Of a stretch of 64,000 nt of DNA, positions 54,644 to 64,000 are shown piece after piece (positions within the stretch are counted from its first letter, which is position 1; every line of letters begins with the position of its first letter). The position numbers were made by a program, and so were the translations under genes. The notes under the pieces were generated by a model. That model saw only the letters and a program-made list of their open reading frames with translations, had not been told where the DNA came from and did not search any database. This stretch comes from Hyphomicrobiales bacterium. Lineage in GTDB: Bacteria; Pseudomonadota; Alphaproteobacteria; Rhizobiales; Rhizobiaceae. The stretch covers positions 1-64,000 of the forward strand of contig UBYX01000033.1 in assembly GCA_900469955.1 (NCBI GenBank). Reading direction: 5' to 3'.

Positions 54644-55648
54644 ATGTTTGGCTTCCTTTTGCGGCGCCTCGCCGTACTGATCCCGACTTTTATCGGGGTC
54701 TCTATCATCGCCTTTGCCTTTATCCGGCTGCTGCCGGGCGATCCCGTAGCCCTTCTTTCGGGCGAACGCGTCATGTCGCCGGAACGCCATGCCGTTATCA
54801 GCCAGCAGCTCGGTCTCGATCGACCGCTGGCGATCCAGTATCTTGATTACCTCGGTGGAGTAGTGACCGGCGACTTCGGCTCGTCGATCGTGTCGAAAAA
54901 ACCGATCCTCGACCAGTTTCTGGCCCTCTTCCCTGCCACGATCGAATTATCTCTCTGTGCAATCATCCTCGCAGTCGCACTTGGCATCCCGGCGGGCGTG
55001 ATCGCTGCCATCAAGCGAGGATCGTTCTTCGATCAGGCACTGATGGGCGTGGCTCTCGTGGGCTATTCCATGCCGATCTTCTGGTGGGGCCTGCTGCTGA
55101 TCATCCTCTTCTCGGGCACCCTGCAGTGGTTCCCGGTTTCGGGGCGCATCTCATTGATGTTCTTCTTCCCGCCGGTGACGGGCTTCATGCTGATCGACTC
55201 TCTGCTGTCCGGCCAGAAGGGTGCTTTTGCGTCGGCACTGAGCCATCTGGCGCTGCCTTCGATCGTGCTCGCTACGATCCCGCTGGCGGTTATCGCGCGG
55301 CAGACGCGCTCGGCCATGCTGGAGGTTCTGTCGGAGGATTACGTCCGCACCGCCCGCGCCAAGGGCCTTTCGCCCTTCCGCGTCGTCGGCATCCACGCGC
55401 TGCGCAACGCCATGATCCCGGTTATTACCACCATCGGCCTGCAGATCGGCGTCATGCTCGCCGGCGCAATTCTGACCGAAACGATCTTCTCGTGGCCCGG
55501 CATCGGCAAGTGGATGGTCGATAGCGTCTTCCGCCGAGACTATCCGGTCATCCAAGGCGGCCTGCTGCTCATCGCCGGCATCATCATGCTCGTCAACCTG
55601 ATCGTGGACCTGCTCTACGGCCTGATCAATCCCCGTATCCGGCACTAG
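54644..55648 (+). CDS. dppB: Dipeptide ABC transporter, permease
   Basis: Inner-membrane permease of 334 residues with about six helices. The N-terminus LLRRLAVLIPTFIGVSIIAF and the QLGLDRPLAIQYLDYL segment are typical of DppB/OppB proteins. The EAA loop RTARAKGLSPFRVVGIHALRN near 235-255 docks the ATPases. It begins 159 bases after dppA, past the attenuator, and leads dppC by 14 bases. Confidence 0.94.
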   Translation: MFGFLLRRLAVLIPTFIGVSIIAFAFIRLLPGDPVALLSGERVMSPERHAVISQQLGLDRPLAIQYLDYLGGVVTGDFGSSIVSKKPILDQFLALFPATIELSLCAIILAVALGIPAGVIAAIKRGSFFDQALMGVALVGYSMPIFWWGLLLIILFSGTLQWFPVSGRISLMFFFPPVTGFMLIDSLLSGQKGAFASALSHLALPSIVLATIPLAVIARQTRSAMLEVLSEDYVRTARAKGLSPFRVVGIHALRNAMIPVITTIGLQIGVMLAGAILTETIFSWPGIGKWMVDSVFRRDYPVIQGGLLLIAGIIMLVNLIVDLLYGLINPRIRH

Positions 55649-55662
55649 AAGGAGAAAATCCC

Positions 55663-56580
55663 ATGGCCGATACTCTTATCGACAAGGCACCCGAGGCAAT
55701 CTCCAGTGCTGCCCTCCGCCGCCAGATGCTCAAGGAGTTCTGGTTCTACTTTTCCGAAAACCGCGGCGCCGTCATAGGGCTCTTCGTCTTTCTGGCGCTC
55801 GTCGTGATCGCGGTGCTGGCGCCCGTCATCGCGCCTCACTCGCCCTTCCAGCAGTATCGCGACGCGGTGTTGGTGCCGCCGATCTGGACCGAAGGGGGCC
55901 GCGCCGGTTATCTGCTCGGCACCGATCCGGTAGGCCGTGACATTCTTTCACGCCTGATCTACGGGGCCCAATATTCGCTCTTCATCGGGGTGTTCGTAAC
56001 GACGCTCTCGCTCGTCGGCGGCATCCTGGTCGGCCTTATCGCCGGCTATTATCGCGGCTGGGTGGATACCGTCATCATGCGCCTGATGGACATCATCCTG
56101 GCCTTCCCGTCGCTGCTGCTCGCCCTCGTGCTGGTCGCGATTCTCGGCCCCAGCCTGACCAACGGCATGATCGCCATCGCGCTGACCCTGCAGCCGCATT
56201 TCGTGCGTCTTACGCGCGCTGCCGTAATGACGGAAAAGACCCGCGACTACGTGACCGCCGCACGGCTCGCCGGCGCCGGCCCGCTGCGCCTGATGTTCCG
56301 CACCATCTTGCCGAACTGCACGGCACCGCTTATCGTGCAGGCGACCCTCTCCTTCTCGAACGCGATCCTGGATGCGGCCGCGCTTGGCTTCCTCGGAATG
56401 GGGGCTCAGCCACCGGCACCGGAATGGGGCACTATGCTTGCCGAAGCGCGTGAGTTCATCCTGCGCGCCTGGTGGGTCGTCACTTTCCCGGGCTTGGCGA
56501 TCCTCATCACCGTCCTTGCCATCAACCTGATGGGCGACGGCCTGCGCGATGCGCTCGACCCGAAACTGAAGAGGTCCTGA
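55663..56580 (+). CDS. dppC: Dipeptide ABC transporter, permease
   Basis: Inner-membrane permease of 305 residues, partner of DppB. It starts with a cytoplasmic tail and then a helix (GAVIGLFVFLALVVIAVLAP). The DppC signature LLGTDPVGRDILSRLIYGAQ is at about 83-103. The EAA loop AARLAGAGPLRLMF lies near 200. AAGGAG precedes its ATG; dppD follows after 2 bases. Confidence 0.94.
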   Translation: MADTLIDKAPEAISSAALRRQMLKEFWFYFSENRGAVIGLFVFLALVVIAVLAPVIAPHSPFQQYRDAVLVPPIWTEGGRAGYLLGTDPVGRDILSRLIYGAQYSLFIGVFVTTLSLVGGILVGLIAGYYRGWVDTVIMRLMDIILAFPSLLLALVLVAILGPSLTNGMIAIALTLQPHFVRLTRAAVMTEKTRDYVTAARLAGAGPLRLMFRTILPNCTAPLIVQATLSFSNAILDAAALGFLGMGAQPPAPEWGTMLAEAREFILRAWWVVTFPGLAILITVLAINLMGDGLRDALDPKLKRS

Positions 56581-56582
56581 TC

Positions 56583-57440
56583 ATGGCGCTTCTGCAAATA
56601 GACAATCTCACCGTCGAATTCGAAACCGCGACGGGCTGGTTCAGAGCCGTGGACGGCGTCTCTATGTCCGTCGAAAAGGGTGAAGTGCTCGCAATCGTCG
56701 GTGAGTCCGGATCCGGCAAGTCGGTCGCCATGCTCGCCGTCATGGGGCTTCTTCCCTGGACCGCGAAGATCACTGCCGACCGCATGCTCTTCGAAGGCCG
56801 CGACATTCAGGGCATCAGCCCGACCGACCGCCGCGAGCTGATCGGCAAGGATATCGCAATGATCTTCCAGGAGCCGATCGCCAGCCTCAACCCGTGCTTC
56901 ACAGTCGGCTTCCAGATCGAGGAAGTGCTGCGCATTCATTTGGGTCTCGATAAAAAGGCGCGGCGCGAACGGGCAATCGAGCTTTTCCGACAGGTCGGCC
57001 TGCCGAACCCCGAAGAGCGGCTCGGCAGCTTCCCGCACCAGATGTCGGGCGGCCAATGCCAGCGCGTGATGATCGCCATCGCCATCGCCTGCAATCCCAA
57101 GCTCCTGATCGCCGACGAGCCGACCACCGCCCTCGATGTGACGATCCAAAAACAGATCCTGGACCTCATCATGGCACTGCAGGCCAAGAACGGCATGGGC
57201 CTCATCATGATCACCCACGACATGGGCGTCGTGGCCGAGACGGCCGACCGCGTGGTGGTGCAATACAAGGGTCGCAAGATGGAAGAGGCGGACGTGCTTT
57301 CCCTCTTCGAAAACCCGAAGAGCAACTACACCAAGGCGCTTTTGGCGGCGCTGCCGGAAAACGCTACCGGCGACCGCCTTACCACCGTATCCGCATTCTT
57401 CGACGGCAATCCGGAACCGGCACCGGAGGCGCACGCATGA
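56583..57440 (+). CDS. dppD: Dipeptide ABC transporter, ATP-binding protein
   Basis: ATPase of 285 residues. Walker A GESGSGKS is near residue 42, signature [11 protein letters not shown], Walker [13 protein letters not shown] and the switch His in ITHD. DppD-class proteins usually carry a C-terminal cysteine cluster (an iron-sulphur site in some); this copy ends soon after ALLAALPEN without it. It overlaps dppF by 4 bases (ATGA), indicating coupled translation. Confidence 0.93.
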   Translation: MALLQIDNLTVEFETATGWFRAVDGVSMSVEKGEVLAIVGESGSGKSVAMLAVMGLLPWTAKITADRMLFEGRDIQGISPTDRRELIGKDIAMIFQEPIASLNPCFTVGFQIEEVLRIHLGLDKKARRERAIELFRQVGLPNPEERLGSFPHQMSGGQCQRVMIAIAIACNPKLLIADEPTTALDVTIQKQILDLIMALQAKNGMGLIMITHDMGVVAETADRVVVQYKGRKMEEADVLSLFENPKSNYTKALLAALPENATGDRLTTVSAFFDGNPEPAPEAHA

Positions 57441-58303
57441 GCGAGAAAATGTCAAAAACTGAAACGGGCAATACGATGCTCGAAGTGCGCGACATCAAGC
57501 GCGATTACGAACTCTCCGGCGGTCTCTTCAAGCCCAAGAAGATCATTCACGCGGTGAAGGGCGTTTCCTTCAAGCTGGAACGGGGCAAGACGCTGGCAAT
57601 CGTCGGCGAATCCGGCTGCGGAAAATCGACGCTTGCCCGCATGATCACCTTCATCGACGAGCCGACCGCCGGCGACCTCCTGATCGACGGAAAGAAGGTC
57701 GATACGCGCCCGGGGCATCTCACTCACGAGATGCGTCAGAAGGTGCAGATCGTGTTCCAGAATCCCTATGGCTCGCTCAACCCGCGCCAGAAGATCGGCG
57801 ATGTGCTTGGCGAACCGCTGGCGATCAATACGGACATGCCCGCAGAAGAGCGGCGGCATCGCGCCAACGAAATGCTGAAGAAGGTCGGCCTGGGGCCGGA
57901 ACATTACAACCGTTATCCGCATATGTTCTCCGGCGGCCAGCGCCAGCGCATCGCTATTGCCCGCGCCCTGATGATGAATCCAAAACTCCTGGTTCTCGAC
58001 GAGCCGGTCTCGGCGCTTGACCTGTCCGTCCAGGCGCAGGTACTGAATCTGCTTGCCGACCTGCAGGACGAATTCAATCTCACCTATGTCTTCATCAGCC
58101 ACGATTTATCGGTCGTTCGCTATATCGCTGACGAGGTGATGGTGATGTATTTTGGCGAAGCGGTTGAATACGGCACGCGTGACGAGGTCTTCTCCAATCC
58201 CAAGCACGACTATACCCAGACGCTGTTTGCCGCGACACCGCGTGCTGACGTCGAGACCATTCGGGCGCGTGTAGCCCGGAAGAAGGCAGCGACTGCCGCC
58301 TGA
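57437..58303 (+). CDS. dppF: Dipeptide ABC transporter, ATP-binding protein
   Basis: Second ATPase, 288 residues. Walker A GESGCGKST is near residue 60, signature FSGGQRQRIAI, Walker B LLVLDEPVSALD and switch ISHD. The family-typical QIVFQNPYGSLNPR block is present. The ATG at 57437 lies inside the dppD stop region. It is the last gene of dppABCDF and converges with pbpC, with only 53 bases between the stops. Confidence 0.94.
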   Translation: MSEKMSKTETGNTMLEVRDIKRDYELSGGLFKPKKIIHAVKGVSFKLERGKTLAIVGESGCGKSTLARMITFIDEPTAGDLLIDGKKVDTRPGHLTHEMRQKVQIVFQNPYGSLNPRQKIGDVLGEPLAINTDMPAEERRHRANEMLKKVGLGPEHYNRYPHMFSGGQRQRIAIARALMMNPKLLVLDEPVSALDLSVQAQVLNLLADLQDEFNLTYVFISHDLSVVRYIADEVMVMYFGEAVEYGTRDEVFSNPKHDYTQTLFAATPRADVETIRARVARKKAATAA

Positions 58304-58322
58304 CTTTAGTGCGTAGCCGGTT

Positions 58323-58351
58323 CGCCAAAAACGGGGTTACCCTTTTCGGCG
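58323..58351. terminator. Hairpin between convergent dppF and pbpC
   Basis: CGCC (58323-58326) pairs with GGCG (58348-58351), and inner A-run/GGGG pairs with CCC/T-run around TTA. The structure fills the short gap between two convergent genes and may terminate both, although there is no T-tract outside the stem. Confidence 0.4.
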
Positions 58352-58356
58352 GCTTG

Positions 58357-60438
58357 CTAGTCGATGAAAACCCTGACGCTGGCGGCACGCCCGGCAGCGT
58401 CGATCACCGTCAATGTCGAATATCCGGCTCCGTCCGGTGTCCATTCGTTGACGCGGCGACGCGACAACTCGTCGAGCGGCCTTCCATTCGCCAGCCAGCG
58501 GAAAGGCGCCCGGCCACCCTGCAATTTCAGCACCAGCGGCGAGATTTCCCCGGACCCGGCGCTAAGATCGACCCTTGCACCTTCAGGTGGATAGACGATC
58601 TGCGGTGCCGGTTCTCGTGCCGAAGCTGCCACAAGACCGCCAGCGGTCGTCGAGAAGCGTCGCTGGCTGATCGGAAGATCTGCTTGTGCAAGCCGCATGG
58701 CGCCAGCCGGCGCCCGCGGCAGCGGCGTGATCGGCACGCCTGATTTCGTAAAAGCCTCGAAGAGGATTGGAGCCGCCGTTTGGTATCCGGCAATGCCCGG
58801 CACCGCTCCATTGTCCGGTCGGCCAACCCAGGCGCCCAATACATAACGGCCATCGTACCCGACCGACCAGGCATCACGATAGCCGTAGCTCGTCCCCGTC
58901 TTGTAGGCGATGCCGAGCTTGCGGCTTCCCTGTGGCGGCAGGACATCCGACAGAATATCCGCAACGTGCCAGACAGCCTGCGGCTCGAGCAGCGGTTCGC
59001 CATCGATCGGCATCGGCTGCCGGTCCACCCCGTTTCCAAGTTGCACCGGTTGGCCCCGGTTCGCCAGCGCTGCGTAGGCCTGGACCAGATCCTTGAGCGT
59101 GATGCCCACGCCACCTAGTCCGATCGCCAGCCCCGGCGCCTCGTTCGGCGGCAGAACCGGCCGCACGTCCGCACGGCGGAAGCGGATCATCAGTCGCGAC
59201 GGCCCAACCGCATCGAGCAGGCGCACCGCCGGCACGTTCAGGGACAGTTGCAGCGCCTGCCGGACGCTGACGTCGCCTTGATAGCTCATGTCGAAATTCT
59301 TCGGCCGATAGCCGAAGAAATCCGCCGGCCGGTCTTCTATGATGGTCTCTTGGGAGACGATCCCCTGTTCAAAGGCGAGCCCGTAGATAAAGGGTTTTAG
59401 GGTCGAGCCGGGTGAGCGAAGGACCCGGGTCATGTCGATCCAGCCGGAACGGCTGGCATCGAAATAGTCCGCCGACCCGACCTCACCGACGATTGCACCG
59501 GTCGTCACATCCGCCATGACCATGGCAAGCGAAACCTTGGGGCTGAGCCTGGATGCCGCCTCCCCGGCAACCTGCTCCAACCCTTGCTGGATGCTGCGCT
59601 TGAGCGTCGTCTTGTGCTGCTTGATATTCGGCCGCTTTCGGATCGCTGCTTCGGAAAGATGCGCGGCATAGGCCGGCAACTGCAGCCGTCGCATCGGAAT
59701 TGCCTCGCTCACGGCACGCTCGGCTTCGCCCGCACCCGTTACGTCCGCGACTGCCGCTCTTACCAGCACCCGCTCACGCCCCTCCTTCGCACTCCGGGCA
59801 TGCCGGTCGGGACGCCTGCCTTCCGGCGATTGAGGCAGTGCGACGAGAAGGGCCGCTTCCGCCACCGTCAACCGGCGCGGTTCCTTGCCGAAATAGGCCA
59901 GGCTTGCAGCACGAACTCCCTCCAGATTGCCGCCATAAGGCGCATGCGTAAGGTAGATTTCGAGGATTTCCTGCTTGCTCAGGCGCCGCTCTATCTGCAG
60001 CGCCCGGACAAGCTGGAGGAACTTTGCGGAAAAGGAACGGTTCTCGCGCGGCTCGATCAGCCGGGCCACCTGCATGGAAAGCGTGGAGGCGCCGGAAACG
60101 ATCCGGCCGTTCGTGATGAATTGCAGCGCCGCCCGGCCGAGAGCAAGAGGATCGATGCCCGCATGGTCGTAGAAACGCTGATCTTCATACGCTACCAGCA
60201 TTTTGAGAAACAGTGGGTCGACGTCCTGCACTGCAGTCTTCAGCCGCCAGCGGCCCTCGGGCGTGGCAAAGGCCCGCAAAAGCGCGCCATCCGCGTCCAG
60301 CACTTCAGTCGAGACGACCAGCACCTTTTCGAGCGGCGGGGGGAAGGCCCGGTCAGCCGCACCGAGTCCGGCGACCAACCCGGCTAAAAGGGTCAGGCCG
60401 GCGCTGATGCCGATCGAGAGCTTCCACCTGCGTTTCAT
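58357..60438 (-). CDS. pbpC: Penicillin-binding protein 1C
   Basis: Bifunctional-type wall synthase of 693 residues from ATG 60438. It has an N-terminal membrane anchor (8-27), a GT51 domain with catalytic Glu85 (AYEDQRFYD) and ASTLSMQ, and a transpeptidase domain with Ser345 and Lys348 (PGSTLK) and the KTGTSYG box. A C-terminal Bi-PBP domain (about 600-690) is typical of PBP1C. It begins 16 bases after the alpha-2-macroglobulin stop, so the two are cotranscribed, as in E. coli pbpC-yfhM. Confidence 0.93.
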   Translation of the reverse strand: MKRRWKLSIGISAGLTLLAGLVAGLGAADRAFPPPLEKVLVVSTEVLDADGALLRAFATPEGRWRLKTAVQDVDPLFLKMLVAYEDQRFYDHAGIDPLALGRAALQFITNGRIVSGASTLSMQVARLIEPRENRSFSAKFLQLVRALQIERRLSKQEILEIYLTHAPYGGNLEGVRAASLAYFGKEPRRLTVAEAALLVALPQSPEGRRPDRHARSAKEGRERVLVRAAVADVTGAGEAERAVSEAIPMRRLQLPAYAAHLSEAAIRKRPNIKQHKTTLKRSIQQGLEQVAGEAASRLSPKVSLAMVMADVTTGAIVGEVGSADYFDASRSGWIDMTRVLRSPGSTLKPFIYGLAFEQGIVSQETIIEDRPADFFGYRPKNFDMSYQGDVSVRQALQLSLNVPAVRLLDAVGPSRLMIRFRRADVRPVLPPNEAPGLAIGLGGVGITLKDLVQAYAALANRGQPVQLGNGVDRQPMPIDGEPLLEPQAVWHVADILSDVLPPQGSRKLGIAYKTGTSYGYRDAWSVGYDGRYVLGAWVGRPDNGAVPGIAGYQTAAPILFEAFTKSGVPITPLPRAPAGAMRLAQADLPISQRRFSTTAGGLVAASAREPAPQIVYPPEGARVDLSAGSGEISPLVLKLQGGRAPFRWLANGRPLDELSRRRVNEWTPDGAGYSTLTVIDAAGRAASVRVFID

Positions 60439-60454
60439 GGGATCGAGCTGCCGC

Positions 60455-63400
60455 TTATTGCGCGGCGAGCACCTCCATCTTGCCGGTTGCGGTGCGCGCC
60501 GAGAACTGCGGCCGGTACATATCTTCGACCTGCGCCGCGGGATGATCATAAACACCAGGCGTCACGGCACGCACGACGTAGGCGAGCGTGATCTGGCGGT
60601 TATCGCCGGCGCTGCGGTCGAATGCCGCGACGAAACGGTCGTTGCGGAACTCCGTATGCGCAGCCTGGACCTCCTCCAACCAATCGAAATTCGAAAGGTT
60701 GGCGCTGTTGACGACGCTCGGATTGTCGATTTCGAAACCGGCCGGCAACAGGTCTGTCACCACGATGCGTGACGGCCACTCGTTCGTCTCGGTGATGTTC
60801 AGCACCGCGACGTAACGCTCGTTTTGCTGCGCCTCGCTGACATTCACTTCCTCGCCATCCATATTGTAGTAGGTGCGCGAGATTTCGAAGCCCTCGCCAC
60901 CGGCAGGAAGCGGCTGGGCGGGAGCCGCAACCGTGGTGATCGCCGCGGAGAGCGTTTCGCCGCTGTCGTTCCTGATCGTTACCGGATGATCGATCAGTGC
61001 GTCACCCGTCATCTGCGACATCAGCGTCCCGCGGTGAGAAGCGCCATTGACGTTAAGCCGCAGGCTGTCGTCGCCGTTCTGCAGAGCACGGGCGGCGAGC
61101 AGCATCCAGGTCTGTTCCTGAGTGCTGGTATATTTCTTGGAAGCCCATTCCTTGGCGACGATATTCGCCAGCGCCGGAACGATCGGCGGCACCGGTTTGC
61201 TCTCGGCGGCCAGCGCCAGCACGGCGGCACCATCGCGCAGTGACGATCCATAATCCGACCGAGCAAGGCTCACCTTGTGGATCTGGGCCTGCTCCGACAT
61301 CTGCAGGGAATCCGCAAAAATGCTCTTTGAGCGCTGGGCATCTCCATAAAGCGCCAGCGCCGCGGCGATATGAGCTTTGGCGAGGGGCGTCGGGAAATCA
61401 TTGAGCGCCGTGTCGGCATAATAACGCAGATCGCTGATCGCGGCCTTCCGGTTACGCGCCAGCACATAGAGCGCATAGGCGATCTCGTTGCCCTGGTCCT
61501 TGATGTTGTTGGTATAGCCAAGCGTGTTCTGCAGGCTCTCTAGCGCCTGGACCAGCGTCTTTTCCGGGACGTCATACCCTTGCTCCCGGGCACGGGAGAG
61601 GAAGTCCGTGACGTAGGAGTCGAGCCACAGATCGCCACCACCCGGAGCCCACAGGCCAAAGCTGCCGGCCGAAGACTGGTACGACAGCACGCGATAGATC
61701 GCGTCCTGCACCCTCTTTTTGATCTCCGCGTCGTCGGCAAGCCCGTTCTGCACTGCCATTTCGCTGAGATAGAGAAGCGGAAGTGCGCGGCTCGTGGTCT
61801 GTTCGGCGCAGCCATAAGGATAGCGGCTGAGCCCCATCAACAGCGCCGGAATGTCGAAGGCGTTCGACCGGCTGACATTCACGCTGACGGATCCGCCGGG
61901 CAGGATACTGTCGGCAAGCAGGTTGGAATCGATTGTGAGATTTGCTCCGGACCGAAGCTCCACAAGCCGACGCTCCGTGACGGGCATCGATGCCGGCCGC
62001 ACCGGGATGTCGAGCTGCTGGTACACGGAAGGTCCCGAAACACTCGCCAGACGTACGTAAACCTCACCATTGCCCGGTTCGATACCGGAGAGCGGGATCG
62101 TGAGATTTGCCTTGCCGCCTGCTGCGAGCTTCAGGTTCCTGCTTCCGTTCTGGCCGACGGAAACCGGATCGGTCGTCATCACGGTAAGCTGGTAGTCGCC
62201 GGCCGGCGCATCCGTATTGGCGATATCAAGACGCAGATTGCCCTGGTCTCCAGGGGCGAGGAACCGCGGCATGCTTGCCGTCACCACGATCGGATCGCGA
62301 ATGATCACGTCCTTGACGCCATGCCCGACACCCAACTTCGACCAGGCGACCGCCATCACGCGTGCGGTGCCGTTGAACTGCGGGATATCGAAGGAAACCT
62401 TCGCTTTGCCCTCTGCGTCGAGCTTTACCGGGCCTGAGAAAAAGGCAACCAGCTTCTCCTTCGGCGGGCTTGCCTGCAGTGCAGTGCTGCCACCATCACC
62501 GCCGGTGCGCAGGCGGCCGGTGGCGCCAAGCGAGCCATCGATCAGCCGGCCGTATATGTCGCGGATCTCTATGCCGAGGCGGCGTTGGCCGAAATACCAG
62601 TCGTCCGGTGCGGGCGGCTCGTAACGCGTCAGATTGAGGATGCCGACATCGACCGCGGCCACCGTTACATAGGCGTTTTCGTTTGCGCCGGCCCCGGCTA
62701 CTTGCACGGAAATATCGAGCGGCTGACGCGGCAGCGTCTTATCAGGCGCACCGATCGAGACCTGAAGATCTCGACTTTCAGGATCGACCTTCAACCAAGT
62801 GATACCGATCGCGCGCATCGGCATCCGGCTTTGCTGCGCCTCACCGGGGCGATAGAGAGTGGCCGTCACGTAGGCGCCGGCTCCCCAAGCGGCCGTAACC
62901 GGAATGGCTATCTCTCCGCCCTGCTCGCTTATGCTCGCTGTCTGCAGGGTGATCAGCTCTTCGGAGCCCGCCGTCAGCATCAGCTCTCCCGCGTAACGCG
63001 AGGAAATCTTGAGTTTCGCCGTGTCGCCGATTTTGTAGCTCGCTTTGTCAAGCGCGATTTCCAGCGCATCCGGCGTTTCGGTCGAGGTCGCGGTGACGAA
63101 CCAGCCGGCGTCGAATTCCACACTCGATGCCGGTCCGCCGACATCGGCTGTCTCGACCTCGAGCCTGTAGCGCCCCCAGCCCACCGGAACGGAAATCTTG
63201 CCCCCGTCCGGGGTGACATTGACGGCACCATCGGCAATCTGGCTGGTGCGCGTCACCGGCTCGAAGCGCCAGGAGGATCCGTCGCGATACCACTGGTAGT
63301 CACGATCGACCTTGATGAGTTTCCAGGAAAGGCCGCGCATGGCCTGCTTGTTGCCGTCGGCGCCAACGACGATGACGGTGAAATTGCCAACCGAGTTTTC

Positions 63401-64000
63401 CGCCAGATCTCCCGTGAACTCCGGCTTGATCCCAATACGCGAACCGTCCGAGTTGACCGGCAAGGTCATCGTGCGCTCGACGGCCCGACCACCGGCCTCC
63501 TGCATACGCACAACAACGTCTGCGTTGATAAGCTGCGTGGTCGAGGGGATTTCGCTGACCAGAGCCTCGATGACTGACTTGCCCTCCTCGTCGGTCGGCT
63601 CCAGCTCATCGAGCGGTACCCGTACTGTCTCGGTTTCCTCCTCGTCCGCCAGCCCGAACTGATACCCCGGGAAAGTCGCATTTTCCCGAGTAGGCTTGAG
63701 CGCAATCTCACCTTCCAGATTGAGACCGGCTGCGGGTGCGCCGTATAGGAACCGCCCGTCGATATTGATCGAGACCGGCTTGCCCGCTTCGATCTCCTTG
63801 GCCTCGCTTGTCATGTCGAACTCGATGCGATCCGGCACGAAGTCATCGACGAGGAACGTCTTTTCCCCAATTGCGGAGCCTTTCGGATCCGTAAAAATCT
63901 GCATCGTCCAGGTGCCCCGCATGGACGTCTGCTGCAGCGGCAGGTTCACTGCATAGCCGCCCAGCAACCCGTTGCTGACCATCCGTCGATCTTCGACGCC
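60455..64000 (-). CDS. Bacterial alpha-2-macroglobulin (YfhM-like), 5' end outside the window
   Basis: Periplasmic protease trap linked to PBP1C. Only the C-terminal 1180 or so residues are visible; full proteins are about 1650-1850, and the frame stays open to the window edge, so no start can be given. The internal thioester motif GCAEQ, encoded at 61800-61814, marks the covalent protease-trapping type. MG domains and a TED-like helical region (RVLSYQSSAGSFGLWAPGG) are recognisable. It is presumed to repair or shield the periplasm after outer-membrane damage, together with PbpC. Confidence 0.92.
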   Translation of the reverse strand, partial: GVEDRRMVSNGLLGGYAVNLPLQQTSMRGTWTMQIFTDPKGSAIGEKTFLVDDFVPDRIEFDMTSEAKEIEAGKPVSINIDGRFLYGAPAAGLNLEGEIALKPTRENATFPGYQFGLADEEETETVRVPLDELEPTDEEGKSVIEALVSEIPSTTQLINADVVVRMQEAGGRAVERTMTLPVNSDGSRIGIKPEFTGDLAENSVGNFTVIVVGADGNKQAMRGLSWKLIKVDRDYQWYRDGSSWRFEPVTRTSQIADGAVNVTPDGGKISVPVGWGRYRLEVETADVGGPASSVEFDAGWFVTATSTETPDALEIALDKASYKIGDTAKLKISSRYAGELMLTAGSEELITLQTASISEQGGEIAIPVTAAWGAGAYVTATLYRPGEAQQSRMPMRAIGITWLKVDPESRDLQVSIGAPDKTLPRQPLDISVQVAGAGANENAYVTVAAVDVGILNLTRYEPPAPDDWYFGQRRLGIEIRDIYGRLIDGSLGATGRLRTGGDGGSTALQASPPKEKLVAFFSGPVKLDAEGKAKVSFDIPQFNGTARVMAVAWSKLGVGHGVKDVIIRDPIVVTASMPRFLAPGDQGNLRLDIANTDAPAGDYQLTVMTTDPVSVGQNGSRNLKLAAGGKANLTIPLSGIEPGNGEVYVRLASVSGPSVYQQLDIPVRPASMPVTERRLVELRSGANLTIDSNLLADSILPGGSVSVNVSRSNAFDIPALLMGLSRYPYGCAEQTTSRALPLLYLSEMAVQNGLADDAEIKKRVQDAIYRVLSYQSSAGSFGLWAPGGGDLWLDSYVTDFLSRAREQGYDVPEKTLVQALESLQNTLGYTNNIKDQGNEIAYALYVLARNRKAAISDLRYYADTALNDFPTPLAKAHIAAALALYGDAQRSKSIFADSLQMSEQAQIHKVSLARSDYGSSLRDGAAVLALAAESKPVPPIVPALANIVAKEWASKKYTSTQEQTWMLLAARALQNGDDSLRLNVNGASHRGTLMSQMTGDALIDHPVTIRNDSGETLSAAITTVAAPAQPLPAGGEGFEISRTYYNMDGEEVNVSEAQQNERYVAVLNITETNEWPSRIVVTDLLPAGFEIDNPSVVNSANLSNFDWLEEVQAAHTEFRNDRFVAAFDRSAGDNRQITLAYVVRAVTPGVYDHPAAQVEDMYRPQFSARTATGKMEVLAAQ

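Noticed and set aside
1-64000. CRISPR arrays, insertion sequences, prophage or integrase genes
   Set aside because: No regularly spaced repeats, transposase or integrase motifs were seen; gene order and composition look like stable core chromosome.

Overview
The window is a contiguous piece of chromosome from a Rhizobiales (Rhizobiaceae) bacterium, close to Sinorhizobium/Ensifer in gene content and order. Several things point there. The poly-3-hydroxybutyrate block phbB-phbA-phaR is followed by rpmF. An ExpR-type LuxR regulator lies between pyruvate carboxylase and ndvA. The complete cyclic beta-1,2-glucan pair ndvA/ndvB is present, with an NdvB of 2834 residues. A SAM-II riboswitch precedes metA, and three promoters match the alphaproteobacterial EcfG/RpoE2 consensus. 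I see no insertion sequence, prophage, CRISPR array, rRNA or convincing tRNA. Base composition looks even, so this reads as core chromosome rather than a genomic island.

Layout. 1-5.6 kb: aldose epimerase, metA with its riboswitch, thiamine pyrophosphokinase, an ABC-F ATPase and a stress-promoter-driven single-domain receiver. 5.6-9.1 kb: TPP riboswitch and thiBPQ thiamine uptake; with thiN this is a thiamine salvage locus. 9.4-17.1 kb: M48 lipoprotein protease, rpoH2, carD, fdxA, an S4 RNA-binding protein and a large Suv3-like helicase. 17.1-18.5 kb: an unusual 700-base gap with 11 GANTC (CcrM) sites in about 340 bases, 10-bp-phased TAAC repeats and an EcfG promoter, then two tiny envelope proteins. 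18.5-28.8 kb: PHB genes, rpmF, GST, mtgA, ispA, LysE exporter, OmpA lipoprotein, ispG and an MFS transporter. 29-44 kb: pyc, expR, and convergent ndvA and ndvB. 44-52.4 kb: peptidase M20 proteins, a 44-residue membrane protein, a PLP dehydratase, an EEP-family protein, cardiolipin synthase and an aminotransferase. 52.9-58.3 kb: the dppABCDF dipeptide importer. 58.4-64 kb: pbpC and an alpha-2-macroglobulin gene that runs off the right edge.

Themes. Three loci (the receiver, rpoH2, and the DUF3309/glycine-zipper pair) carry GGAAC-N16-CGTT promoters, so the region holds part of the general stress regulon, including a predicted sigma cascade EcfG to RpoH2. Envelope functions recur: cyclic glucans, PBPs, macroglobulin, cardiolipin and lipoproteins. 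I did not find a clearly new multi-gene system. The most unexplained signal is the GANTC cluster at 17283-17623 and the related repeats around it.
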